Shown: positions 1 through 7,795 of the stretch, piece after piece
Position numbering within the stretch: position 1 is the first letter of the stretch
Layout: every line of letters starts with the position of its first letter
Source of the DNA: Bacteriovoracaceae bacterium
GTDB taxonomy: Bacteria; Bdellovibrionota; Bacteriovoracia; Bacteriovoracales; Bacteriovoracaceae
Direction: 5' to 3'
Assembly (NCBI GenBank): GCA_947461175.1
Contig: CANHIY010000011.1
Location: forward strand, 1 to 40,045
DNA length: 40,045 bases
Program-made: the position numbers and the translations under genes
The notes under the pieces: model-generated
Seen by the model: only the letters and a program-made list of their open reading frames with translations
Databases searched by the model: none
What the model was told of the DNA's origin: nothing

Positions 1-1
1 A

Positions 2-1711
2 GTGGATCCGGATGAATTCACGATCCTTAAACCTCTACTCTATTCAGCTGAAAATCCAATCCTGAGGAAGAAAAGAGGAAAAAAACAATTTCGTCTTAAA
101 TATGCCACAGAAGGAAATATAAAAACAAAAAACGAGCTCGTAACCTTTTTGGACCAGGAAAAATTTTCACTTGAGGACAATGACATTATCCAGCTTGCAA
201 AATGGGGAGAGGTCATTGAAAAATACTACTCAAAAATTTATAAGAAATCGACTCCCATGGATATTGAGTGGGCGAAAGATGGTCGCACAAATAAGCTCTT
301 TATTCTTCAAGCACGTCCTGAGACAGTGCATTCCGTTAAACCAAAGAACGAAATCATAGAAATGAAATTAAAGATGAAATCAAAAATCCTCCTCAAGGGA
401 AGTGCTATTGGAACAAAAATAGGATCAGGTCAGGTAAGGATCATTAATGACGTGAGGGACTTATCAAATTTTAGGGATGGTGAAATTCTTGTGGCTGATA
501 TGACCGATCCGGATTGGGAACCAGTGATGAAAAAAGCCTATGGCGTGATTACCAATCGTGGAGGTCGGACTTGTCATGCGGCCATTGTAGGAAGAGAGCA
601 TGGAGTTCCATCAATTGTTGGAACTGGTCATGCAACAACAACATTAAAAGAGGGACAGGAAATAACAGTAACCTGCGCGGAAGGCGAAACTGGATTAGTT
701 ATGGAGGGAAGACTTCCCTATTCTACAAATAAAATAAATGTAACACAACTTCCTAAGATCAAGACAAAAGTCATGGTAAACATAGGAAATCCAGAAGAGG
801 CCTTAAAGATAGCTCAACTCCCGGTTGATGGAGTAGGACTTGCGAGACTTGAATTTATCATTACAGAACATGTAAAGGTTCATCCCTTGGCACTTATTTG
901 TGGGGAAAAGGTTTTGGATGAAAAAGTAAAAGAAGAAATCAGATCTCTTATAAAGGGATATGAAAAAAATCCAAAAGATTTCTTTGTTAAAAAAACATCA
1001 GAAGGGATAGGAATGATAGCTGGTGCCTTTTATCCAAGACCAGTAATTGTGAGAATGTCAGACTTTAAAACTAATGAGTATGCCAACCTCCTGGGAGGGG
1101 CATACTTTGAACCGAGGGAAGAAAATCCGATGATTGGTTTCAGAGGTGCATCTCGATATTATCACAATGATTACCGGGATGGTTTTTCACTCGAATGTCA
1201 GGCGATCAAATATGTAAGAGAAAACATGGGTCTAACCAATATTAAAATCATGATCCCTTTTTGCAGAACCATTGGTGAAGGGAAATCGGTTCTTCATGAA
1301 ATGAAAAAAAATGGTCTTGAACGTGGTGAAAAAGGATTAGAAGTTTATGTCATGTGTGAAATTCCATCAAATGTTTTAGAAATGTCATCATTCGGTGAAA
1401 TTTTTGATGGTTTTTCAATTGGTTCAAATGACCTTACTCAATTGACCTTAGGAGTAGACAGAGATTCTGAACTTCTTGGTCACCTATTTGATGAGCGTGA
1501 TCCTGCAAGTTTAAAAATGATAAGAATGGCAATTGAAGGGGCAAAAAAGGTTGGAAAACCTATCGGAATTTGTGGGCAAGCACCGAGTGATTTTCCAGAA
1601 ATAACAAGATTTTTAATTGACCAGGGGATTGATTCCATATCCCTTAGTCCTGATAGTGTCCTAAAAAGTATCCACGATATTTATGAAGCAGAAAGAAAAG
1701 AGATTACATAA
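2..1711 (+). CDS. ppsA: Phosphoenolpyruvate synthase, 5' truncated by window edge
   Basis: The enzyme makes PEP from pyruvate and ATP, giving AMP and phosphate, in the cytoplasm. The visible 569 residues hold the end of the ATP-binding domain (FILQARPETV near residue 100), the swivelling phosphohistidine domain with the catalytic His at about residue 192 in NRGGRTCHAAIVGREHG, and the C-terminal PEP/pyruvate TIM barrel (VGLARLEFI, GSNDLTQLTLGVDRD, GICGQAPSDFP). The E. coli enzyme is about 790 residues, so roughly the first 220 lie outside the window; the apparent GTG start at base 2 is only the edge of the open frame. Nineteen bases separate its stop from the PRPP synthetase start, so the two are probably co-transcribed. 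PEP synthase supports gluconeogenesis; beside PRPP synthetase and stress genes it may serve carbon re-routing under energy stress (inference). Confidence 0.95.
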   Translation: MDPDEFTILKPLLYSAENPILRKKRGKKQFRLKYATEGNIKTKNELVTFLDQEKFSLEDNDIIQLAKWGEVIEKYYSKIYKKSTPMDIEWAKDGRTNKLFILQARPETVHSVKPKNEIIEMKLKMKSKILLKGSAIGTKIGSGQVRIINDVRDLSNFRDGEILVADMTDPDWEPVMKKAYGVITNRGGRTCHAAIVGREHGVPSIVGTGHATTTLKEGQEITVTCAEGETGLVMEGRLPYSTNKINVTQLPKIKTKVMVNIGNPEEALKIAQLPVDGVGLARLEFIITEHVKVHPLALICGEKVLDEKVKEEIRSLIKGYEKNPKDFFVKKTSEGIGMIAGAFYPRPVIVRMSDFKTNEYANLLGGAYFEPREENPMIGFRGASRYYHNDYRDGFSLECQAIKYVRENMGLTNIKIMIPFCRTIGEGKSVLHEMKKNGLERGEKGLEVYVMCEIPSNVLEMSSFGEIFDGFSIGSNDLTQLTLGVDRDSELLGHLFDERDPASLKMIRMAIEGAKKVGKPIGICGQAPSDFPEITRFLIDQGIDSISLSPDSVLKSIHDIYEAERKEIT

Positions 1712-1730
1712 GAAAAAAAGGATGCAGGAA

Positions 1731-2765
1731 ATGGATTTCAAAATTTTTGCTCCTAAAAGCACAGAGCTATTTGGAAAAAAAATATGTGAACACTTAGAAA
1801 TCACTCTCTCCTCAATTGAAGAGAGAGCATTTGAAGATGGAGAACAAAAGATTAGGCCAATGGAAAGTGTGAGAGGTCAAGACGTGTTTGTGATCCAATC
1901 ACTATACACTGATTCCATGGAGTCAGTTCATGATAAAATATGTAAACTACTCTTCTTCATCTCTACCCTTAGAGATTCATTCGCTAAAGAAATAACAGCT
2001 GTTATTCCCTATTTTGCCTATGGAAGAAAAGATCGTAAAACCAAAGACAGAGATCCCATCACATTTAAATACCTAGCACGTTTACTTGAGGCATCTGGAG
2101 CAGATCAAGTAGTATCTATGGATGTTCATAATACCGCCGCCTTTCAAAACGCTTTCCGAATTCCCACGGAACACTTAGAAGCAAGAGTCTTATTTCCAGG
2201 ATATTTGACTGATATTTTATCTAACCATAGCGCAGTGGTTGTTTCACCGGATACAGGCGGAATCAAAAGAGCAGAAACCTTCAGATCAACACTAATGGAA
2301 GTTTATAACAAGGAAATAGGTAAGGCCTATATTGAAAAGGAGCGTACCAAGGATACTTTAATCAGCGGTGGGATTATTGTGGGTGATGTAAAAGATAAGG
2401 TATGCATTATAGTAGATGATATTATTAGCGGCGGAAATACTATTAAACATACCCTTATAGCCTTGGATGAAGCCTGTGCTGGCGATATTTATGTTTGTGC
2501 AACACATGGGGTATTAACGGAAAAATCAAAAGAACTACTTAAACACCCTAGGCTTAAAAAAATTTTCATTACTGATACCATCATCCCCTGGAGAATAAAG
2601 GATATTTTTCCTTGTGAAAAAATCGAAATTATTGATTCTACCCCATTATTTGCGAAGGCCCTGAAACGGATGCAGGAGGGAAATTCATTAACGGAACTCC
2701 TTCATCGGTATCCTCATGCTGTTCAAGAACTATCTTTCCTAAATTCAGATATTGTGAAGCTTTAA
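1731..2765 (+). CDS. prs: Ribose-phosphate pyrophosphokinase (PRPP synthetase)
   Basis: Makes PRPP from ribose 5-phosphate and ATP. The family is clear from GEQKIRPMESVRGQDVFVIQ, the catalytic/flexible stretch FAYGRKDRKTKDRDPITFK, and the PRPP-binding loop CIIVDDIISGGNTIKH. The ORF track starts at 1683 inside ppsA; I prefer ATG 1731, which follows AAGGA at a spacing of 7 and gives MDFKIFAPKSTELFG, the normal N-terminus of the family. At 344 residues it is longer than the usual 310-320: the extra 20-25 residues (RYPHAVQELSFLNSDIVKL) lie in a 128-base tail-to-tail overlap with the convergent kinase-like gene. The loop sequences differ from the housekeeping type, so this may be a second, specialised PRPP synthetase serving the phosphoribosyltransferase next door (inference). 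Confidence 0.92.
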   Translation: MDFKIFAPKSTELFGKKICEHLEITLSSIEERAFEDGEQKIRPMESVRGQDVFVIQSLYTDSMESVHDKICKLLFFISTLRDSFAKEITAVIPYFAYGRKDRKTKDRDPITFKYLARLLEASGADQVVSMDVHNTAAFQNAFRIPTEHLEARVLFPGYLTDILSNHSAVVVSPDTGGIKRAETFRSTLMEVYNKEIGKAYIEKERTKDTLISGGIIVGDVKDKVCIIVDDIISGGNTIKHTLIALDEACAGDIYVCATHGVLTEKSKELLKHPRLKKIFITDTIIPWRIKDIFPCEKIEIIDSTPLFAKALKRMQEGNSLTELLHRYPHAVQELSFLNSDIVKL

Positions 2766-3744
2766 CCAGGTAATATTCTTTATTCAAAATTCTCCGATCA
2801 TCAAAATGAAGAGCACTAATTCTTGCCCTCAAGGTTGCGCGATAACTTTTGTAAAATAATACCAGGGATCTTTCAACTTTATCATGAGTCATTTCCTGGT
2901 AGATATTTAAAAAAAGTTCACCTATATCTGAACGACCTAAAAAATGGCATTCTATAGATAAATAGGATAACTCATCTAAAGGATCAAGCATTCTCATTGT
3001 TTCATTAAACTCAAGGCGATCAATCAGAAGGGGTGGATTAGTAAGACAAATATGCTCAGGACGAAGATCACCATGGGCCTCTATAATACGTCCCTCAAGA
3101 ACTCTTTTGTCAAAAACTCTGGAAGATGAGTAGAGAAAATTTAATTGTTCTTCATGAATATAACTTATTAATTTAGAATCAAGGCAGTATTTATGTCTTG
3201 AAAGTATTTTAAAATTTTCCTTTATGCATGTTTCTAAATGTAACTTATAGTCATCAGTGCTGATTTTAAAGCTAGGAGATTTTTTATAAAATTCCACCAG
3301 AGTATTTGCTGCTTGGTGAAGAAGCTTCATGTCCACACAATTATTTTTTATCTCCTGATCTAATGTAAATTCTCTTGGCATCACCTTCATCCATACTAAC
3401 CAGTCAGCTACTTCTTCATCATGAACCTCATTCAAGATTTCAAAAGAATCATTTTTTTTCACTAAGGGGATTGCCTTTCTATAAAGGCCTGGGGAAAGTT
3501 TCTGGTTAATAAAAACCTCTTTCTCTGAATTTATTTTTCTGTCCTCTATTTCCTCCAGGTTCAAAAAAGGGAAATGAACTGGTTTTTTTAGCTTGAAAGC
3601 TTCTGTTTCGGTTATAAATACCCAGGACATATGTGTTTCAATACATTCAACAGTTTTTGTCTTCACCGGATAGGAAGAAGGATTTCTTAAAAAATTAACC
3701 TTTTTTTGAAGCTCTTGCCATGGATCTCTCCATTTTGTTCTCAT
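2638..3744 (-). CDS. COG2187-type aminoglycoside-phosphotransferase-fold protein
   Basis: A 368-residue protein of the COG2187 family (choline/aminoglycoside kinase fold). Typical features are SWVFITETEAFKLKKPVHF near residue 40, the Brenner-type motif EAHGDLRPEHICL near residue 225, and the following LIDRLEFNETMRMLDPLDE, where the metal-binding acidic residues should lie. The P-loop kinase domain often fused to this family at the C-terminus is absent. Substrate unknown. It is last in a minus-strand operon behind an SDR and a phosphoribosyltransferase (16-base gap). AGAGGAC precedes ATG 3744 at a good distance. The last 42 codons overlap the 3' end of prs. In Mycobacterium tuberculosis the related Rv2004c belongs to the DosR dormancy regulon, which fits the other neighbours here. 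Confidence 0.75.
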   Translation of the reverse strand: MRTKWRDPWQELQKKVNFLRNPSSYPVKTKTVECIETHMSWVFITETEAFKLKKPVHFPFLNLEEIEDRKINSEKEVFINQKLSPGLYRKAIPLVKKNDSFEILNEVHDEEVADWLVWMKVMPREFTLDQEIKNNCVDMKLLHQAANTLVEFYKKSPSFKISTDDYKLHLETCIKENFKILSRHKYCLDSKLISYIHEEQLNFLYSSSRVFDKRVLEGRIIEAHGDLRPEHICLTNPPLLIDRLEFNETMRMLDPLDELSYLSIECHFLGRSDIGELFLNIYQEMTHDKVERSLVLFYKSYRATLRARISALHFDDRRILNKEYYLVKASQYLNLGKIVLEQHEDTDEGVPLMNFPPASVSGPSQIMG

Positions 3745-3760
3745 GAAAGTCCTCTATTAT

Positions 3761-4405
3761 TTAAAGATGTGATTCAGATGTGGCTTTTGGGGGATGTAGG
3801 ATATCCATGACCTCACTGTCACTTACCTGAGGGAAATGTTCATAAAACTCACCAATGCTATACATGACCGAAGGCACATATAAAACAATCAGGTTATCTA
3901 CAAGGGATTCAATCTCTAAAACTGCATCGGAAGAGGCGACTGGAGTGGCAATAATTATTTTTTTAGGTGAATGGGAACGAATTTCATGAATCGCACATTG
4001 AATTGTTGCCCCCGTTGCAATCCCATCATCAACAACAATAACTGTTTTCCCTCTATAGTTTATTTCTCCAAGACCGTATTTTTCTTTTCTCTTTTCTAAA
4101 CCACCTATTTCTTCTTTTGCACGCTCCTGCAAATAGGTTTTTGAAATGCTATATTTTCCGGCGTGAGAGAGAAAATGTATATGTCCAGAAAGTCCCACAC
4201 ACCCGATAGCAAACTCTTCATTTTCTGGAGCAGAAATTTTATGCACTAAAAGTGCAGTAAGTTCAGCATGGAGGCCATCGGCAATAATTTTCGCCATTGG
4301 CATGGCCCCTCTAGGGATGCCGGCAACCATTATATTTTTATTTTTATACTCACTTAATCTTTTCAGAAGAAGTTCTGCGGCAACAGTTCGGTTGGTAAAT
4401 ATCAT
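3761..4405 (-). CDS. Predicted phosphoribosyltransferase (COG1926 family)
   Basis: A 214-residue type I phosphoribosyltransferase. The PRPP-binding signature is TVIVVDDGIATGATIQCAI near residues 120-140, and the N-terminal FTNRTVAAELLLKRL plus GIPRGAMPMAKIIAD is typical of COG1926. The acceptor base or molecule of this family is unknown. It is the middle gene of an SDR - PRTase - COG2187 operon. The start at 4405 follows the unusually G-rich GGGGGCGGG, which may act as the ribosome site. A PRPP synthetase is encoded convergently next door, so substrate supply and use are side by side. The homologous domain occurs in Rv2030c of the DosR regulon, next to the Hsp20 gene hspX (established). Confidence 0.85.
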   Translation of the reverse strand: MIFTNRTVAAELLLKRLSEYKNKNIMVAGIPRGAMPMAKIIADGLHAELTALLVHKISAPENEEFAIGCVGLSGHIHFLSHAGKYSISKTYLQERAKEEIGGLEKRKEKYGLGEINYRGKTVIVVDDGIATGATIQCAIHEIRSHSPKKIIIATPVASSDAVLEIESLVDNLIVLYVPSVMYSIGEFYEHFPQVSDSEVMDILHPPKATSESHL

Positions 4406-4451
4406 CCCGCCCCCATGGTGCGGTCATGATTTGCATATCTTATGCCAAAAA

Positions 4452-5225
4452 TTATCTCTTAAAATACCCCTTAATCATCTTATGAAAGAGAAGAGGAAAA
4501 TGTCTGGCGAGAAAAAGACCTGCTGCAGTTTGTCCTCTTGGGAAGAGGACTTTTTTGTCCCGAATAATCGCCTCTTTTATGAGAGAAGCATAATGCTCTG
4601 GCGAAATGGAATCCAGAGGCATTCTTAGGTTCTTAGCATATTTTATAGAGATCTCATCAAACATCCTGGTTTTAATACCAGGAGTTATTAAACAAAGAGT
4701 CGTGACACCCGTTCCCTCCAATTCTGCCCCTAAGGATTGTGTAAAGGCAACAACGGAAGCCTTTGACGAAGCATAAGTTGTTGCACAAGGAAAGTGCATA
4801 AAAGCTGAAACACTAGAATTGTTGATAATTTTCCCTCGTCCTCTTTGAATCATACCAGGGAGAAGACCTTTTGTGAGATGAACTAAGGACAAAGTATTTA
4901 CCTGAAACATGTTGTAAATATCATCCAGTGACTGATCCTCTAAAAGACCACCCGTTAATTGACCTGCATTATTAAAAACCATGTCAACAGGCACTGAGGT
5001 AAGTTTTTTAATCAAGTCGTCGATGGAACTTCTTTTAGAAAAATCTGAAACAAAGATTGTTACATTCGGAGCGCCCATTTTTTTTAAATTATCCAAAAGA
5101 GATTGGTCATTTTGTCTCATCACAAGATAAAGATGAGCGCCCTCTTTGGCAGCCATTTGCGCAACTGCCAAACCGATACCCCGATTAGCTCCGGTAATAA
5201 GGAAATGACTACCATGAATTTTCAC
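4452..5225 (-). CDS. Short-chain dehydrogenase/reductase
   Basis: A 257-residue classical SDR using NAD(H) or NADP(H). The cofactor motif is TGANRGIG at residues 12-20, the structural NNAG motif appears as VFNNAGQLTGG near residue 90, the catalytic Ser is in INNSSVSAF and the YxxxK pair is YASSK near residue 152. Substrate cannot be told. It is first in a minus-strand operon; 46 bases separate it from the phosphoribosyltransferase. Its promoter must lie in the roughly 120 bases shared with the divergent secreted Hsp20 gene. The C-terminal HFPLLFHKMIKGYFKR is hydrophobic and basic, so membrane contact is possible. Confidence 0.9.
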   Translation of the reverse strand: MKIHGSHFLITGANRGIGLAVAQMAAKEGAHLYLVMRQNDQSLLDNLKKMGAPNVTIFVSDFSKRSSIDDLIKKLTSVPVDMVFNNAGQLTGGLLEDQSLDDIYNMFQVNTLSLVHLTKGLLPGMIQRGRGKIINNSSVSAFMHFPCATTYASSKASVVAFTQSLGAELEGTGVTTLCLITPGIKTRMFDEISIKYAKNLRMPLDSISPEHYASLIKEAIIRDKKVLFPRGQTAAGLFLARHFPLLFHKMIKGYFKR

Positions 5226-5344
5226 TCCATACTCCTTTTTAAATAATTTTTCCTAAATGCTCCAGGCCAATGCTGAATACCTCGCACATTCATCGAGAAT
5301 AAATGAAAATTTCCGACAGGTACATTTTAAAATCAGGAGTTTAT

Positions 5345-6013
5345 ATGACTTTATTGTTTAAAATTATCATCCTTTCAGTTCTTAGCATTCATAATGCCTT
5401 CGCAAACGGAGGAGCAACTGCTTTGGATGAAATGATTCTTCATAAAAAAGAAGGTATCAAAAAAGCAAGAACAGCGAGAGAAAAAGAAAAATTATCCACA
5501 GACCTAGATAAAATATTTTCAGAAATGATTGAAACACAGAAAAAAGAATTGGCACAGCTAAAGAAAATGAAAAAAAAACTTTTCCCGAAAGTTCAGGAAT
5601 CCAAAAAAGATTTTTCTCAAATAGAAAAAGATTTCAAAAAAGATTTTGATGACCTTCAGGATGAAATGGACCATATCATTTCAAAATTTAAATACCAGTT
5701 CCAAAAGATCGAAACCGTCTCATTAGGCTATCCCAAAATTGAGATCAAAGAGGATAGCAAGAATTATGACATCATTGCTGAAGTTCCAGGGATTATGCCT
5801 CAAAATATGAAAGTTCAAGTCAAAGAAAACTCTCTCGTTATTGAGGGAGAAAGGTTGGAAGAAACGAATAAACAAGGTCAAGATATTAGCTCGACAGAAA
5901 TAAACTATGGCGAATTTAAGCGCTCAATACCACTAGACCACAAAGTCAATCCTGCTACACTTAAGACCGAAAATAAAAATGGATTACTCATCATCCATGT
6001 GGAAAAAATTTAG
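5345..6013 (+). CDS. Small heat-shock protein (Hsp20) with signal peptide
   Basis: A 222-residue protein with a clear Sec signal peptide (MTLLFKIIILSVLSIHNAFA, cut before NGG), a lysine-rich probable coiled coil (residues about 30-125), and an alpha-crystallin domain over the last 90 residues (YDIIAEVPGIMPQNMKVQVK, SLVIEGERLEE, NYGEFKRSIPL). The ORF track starts at 5303; ATG 5345 is preferred because AGGAG lies 5 bases upstream and translation from it begins exactly at the signal peptide. Hsp20 proteins are ATP-independent holdases and normally cytoplasmic; export to the periplasm is unusual. It ends right after the domain and lacks the C-terminal IxI tail that the second Hsp20 (23243) has, so large oligomers are unlikely (inference). 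Divergent from the SDR operon. Confidence 0.88.
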   Translation: MTLLFKIIILSVLSIHNAFANGGATALDEMILHKKEGIKKARTAREKEKLSTDLDKIFSEMIETQKKELAQLKKMKKKLFPKVQESKKDFSQIEKDFKKDFDDLQDEMDHIISKFKYQFQKIETVSLGYPKIEIKEDSKNYDIIAEVPGIMPQNMKVQVKENSLVIEGERLEETNKQGQDISSTEINYGEFKRSIPLDHKVNPATLKTENKNGLLIIHVEKI

Positions 6014-6022
6014 TTTATCCCT

Positions 6023-6069
6023 TCACACTTTAAATTTTAAGAGTTCTTCCATGGGAAATTGAAGTGTGA
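6023..6069. repeat. Inverted repeat between hsp20 and the methyltransferase gene
   Basis: TCACACTT (6023-6030) and AAGTGTGA (6062-6069) are exact inverted arms. The space between them contains a further small stem, TTCCATGGGAA. It may form a terminator-like structure for the secreted hsp20 gene, but there is no clear U-tract. Confidence 0.35.
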
Positions 6070-6093
6070 TGTATATAAAAAGGGGAAGAATTT

Positions 6094-6120
6094 TTGACTC
6101 CATTCATTGCATTTGATAAT
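6094..6120 (+). promoter_or_regulatory. Candidate sigma-70 promoter of methyltransferase gene
   Basis: TTGACT (6094-6099) and GATAAT (6115-6120) are 15 bases apart. The -10 box ends 8 bases before ATG 6129, and no Shine-Dalgarno sequence precedes that ATG, so a leaderless or nearly leaderless transcript is suggested. Confidence 0.4.
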
Positions 6121-6128
6121 TTTATAGA

Positions 6129-6704
6129 ATGAAGCTTATGACATTTTTTCTTGGACTCATGTTTTTTATCCATCTGGCCATGGTCATCTATCTTCTTGTA
6201 AGTCCTCAAAGGATGGGAAATGAAATCCATGATAAAAGAAGTGATCCCTTCTTTTCTTTTTTAAATGTATTTCTGGCCTATATACCTATTTTCGGCACAC
6301 AACTTTGGGGCCTTGGTCAAAGGTGGATCGAGCCTGGAAATCCTTTCTTGATTGTTACGGGTGGGATTTTCTTCTTTTTAGGAACGATACTACGTCTCTA
6401 TGCAATAAAAACCTTGGGTAGATTCTTTACCATGGAGATTGGTACCAGAGAGGGACATCAAATGATACAATCAGGTCCATACAAATTCATTAGGCACCCC
6501 TCCTATACTGGTTATTTTTTGATGATTTTAGGAATGGGAGTGGCCTACCAAAATTTATATGCTTTTTTGATTCCTCTATTACAGATAGGGATATTTTTTA
6601 CCAAAAGAATTCCTCAGGAAGAAAAAATGTTGTCTCAAAAATTTGGAGGAGAATATAGCTCTTACCAAAAACGAACCAAAAAGCTCATACCCTGGGTTTA
6701 TTGA
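6129..6704 (+). CDS. Isoprenylcysteine-methyltransferase-like membrane protein
   Basis: A 191-residue integral membrane protein of the ICMT/PEMT methyltransferase superfamily. The diagnostic motif is GPYKFIRHPSYTGYFL near residue 120, followed by the C-terminal EEKMLSQKFGGEYSSYQKR that completes the AdoMet site in this fold. About five hydrophobic segments are visible (residues 3-23, 40-60, 75-95, 125-145 and 148-165). The bacterial members mostly have unknown substrates; lipid or small-molecule methylation is likely. No Shine-Dalgarno sequence is seen, but a promoter-like pair lies directly upstream. The gene ends at the start of the next ORF, so the two are probably coupled. Confidence 0.85.
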   Translation: MKLMTFFLGLMFFIHLAMVIYLLVSPQRMGNEIHDKRSDPFFSFLNVFLAYIPIFGTQLWGLGQRWIEPGNPFLIVTGGIFFFLGTILRLYAIKTLGRFFTMEIGTREGHQMIQSGPYKFIRHPSYTGYFLMILGMGVAYQNLYAFLIPLLQIGIFFTKRIPQEEKMLSQKFGGEYSSYQKRTKKLIPWVY

Positions 6705-6718
6705 CTAGGAACATGAGC

Positions 6719-7675
6719 ATGATGATGAAAAAATATTCAGGCTTTTTCTTTTTACTTTCACTCATTTTTCTTCCTCTTCTCTTACCTAAACCAGTTGAGG
6801 CAAAAGTTTATCTCAATAAGGCCTATGGCCCTCATAAAAGGCAAATTTTTGACCTTTGGGTCCCTGAAAAAATAAAAAAGGCTCCACTCGTCATCTATAT
6901 CCATCCAGGAGGTTGGTCCAAAGGAAGTAAGGAGGAGATCAAAAAGCATTCAGGGATCATTAAAGATTTTAATAATGCTGGAATCGCCCTCGCCTCTATC
7001 AATTACCGGTTCCTAAACAAGGCGCCACTTCAAACCATTATGCGAGAAGATATTGCAGGATTCGTCCAGTTCATGCGCCACCATGCTCGTAAATATAATA
7101 TTGATAAGAGGCGAGTCCTAAGCTTTGGAGAAAGTGCAGGAGGGAGTGCAAGTTTGTGGCTTGCCACACATGATGACCTAGGAGACCCAAACAGTGAAGA
7201 TCCTATAAAAAGAGAATCTACACGAATCCTTGCCGCCGGCCATATTAATGCTCAATTTTCCTATGATTTTCTTGATTGGTACCAGTTTTTCGAGCACGAA
7301 AAAATTGATCAGTTCGTTGGTAGTCAACTCTGGACCAGGTATCATTTCAGGTCTGTCGAGGACCTTCATACGGCCAATGGGAAAAAGATCCGTGAGGGGC
7401 TGGATATGTATGAAAATTTAACACCTGACGATGCTCCTACTTTTTTTTATAACTCCTACCCAAACCTTAGTAGTCAGACACGTGACCACCTATTTCACTC
7501 ACCTATCCATGCCAAGATTCTCTATGAGAAAGCAAAAAAAATGGGAGTGAGAAGTATTCTCAAACTTGATGGGGACAATCCTGTTAATAAAAATCCTTAC
7601 GAAGAGATAAAAAAGTTTTTCATCAAAGAAATCTCTAAATCCAAGAACAATATTCTTTGGTCAATATTTCAATAG
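6719..7675 (+). CDS. Secreted alpha/beta hydrolase, GESAGG esterase type
   Basis: About 318 residues with a signal peptide (KKYSGFFFLLSLIFLPLLLP, then VEA). The oxyanion motif is IHPGGWSKG, and the nucleophile elbow is FGESAGGSASLWLA near residue 145, as in the bacterial hormone-sensitive-lipase/carboxylesterase families. The ORF track starts at TTG 6701; ATG 6719 is favoured because AGGAA lies 7 bases upstream, but the ATG cluster at 6713-6725 leaves the exact start open. The catalytic His expected near the C-terminus is not obvious: the position after LKLDGD is Asn, not His. It could therefore be an altered hydrolase or use another His (for example in HSPIHAK). Follows the methyltransferase gene closely. 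Confidence 0.82.
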   Translation: MMMKKYSGFFFLLSLIFLPLLLPKPVEAKVYLNKAYGPHKRQIFDLWVPEKIKKAPLVIYIHPGGWSKGSKEEIKKHSGIIKDFNNAGIALASINYRFLNKAPLQTIMREDIAGFVQFMRHHARKYNIDKRRVLSFGESAGGSASLWLATHDDLGDPNSEDPIKRESTRILAAGHINAQFSYDFLDWYQFFEHEKIDQFVGSQLWTRYHFRSVEDLHTANGKKIREGLDMYENLTPDDAPTFFYNSYPNLSSQTRDHLFHSPIHAKILYEKAKKMGVRSILKLDGDNPVNKNPYEEIKKFFIKEISKSKNNILWSIFQ

Positions 7676-7739
7676 TAAACCCGTCAGACTTTAAATTTCA
7701 GGAATAATCAATCAAGTAAATTTTTCTCGTTGAGGATCA

Positions 7740-7780
7740 TCACCAAAGGTGAAAAGATTTAAGAGATTAATTATCTTAAA
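7740..7780. promoter_or_regulatory. Two palindromes in the pntA leader
   Basis: TCACCAAAGGTGA (7740-7752) is a small hairpin or operator-like palindrome. TTTAAGA (7758-7764) and TCTTAAA (7774-7780) form a second inverted repeat, 16 bases before the pntA start. They could be regulatory, but neither matches an operator I know. Confidence 0.3.
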
Positions 7781-7795
7781 ATTTTTGGAGATGAG

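Noticed and set aside
1683-1730. Longer N-terminus of PRPP synthetase (ORF track start 1683)
   Set aside because: It overlaps ppsA, is an artificial lysine-rich stretch, and the family start with a ribosome site is at 1731.
4302-4628. 108-codon + strand ORF
   Set aside because: It is the shadow of the phosphoribosyltransferase and SDR genes in other frames.
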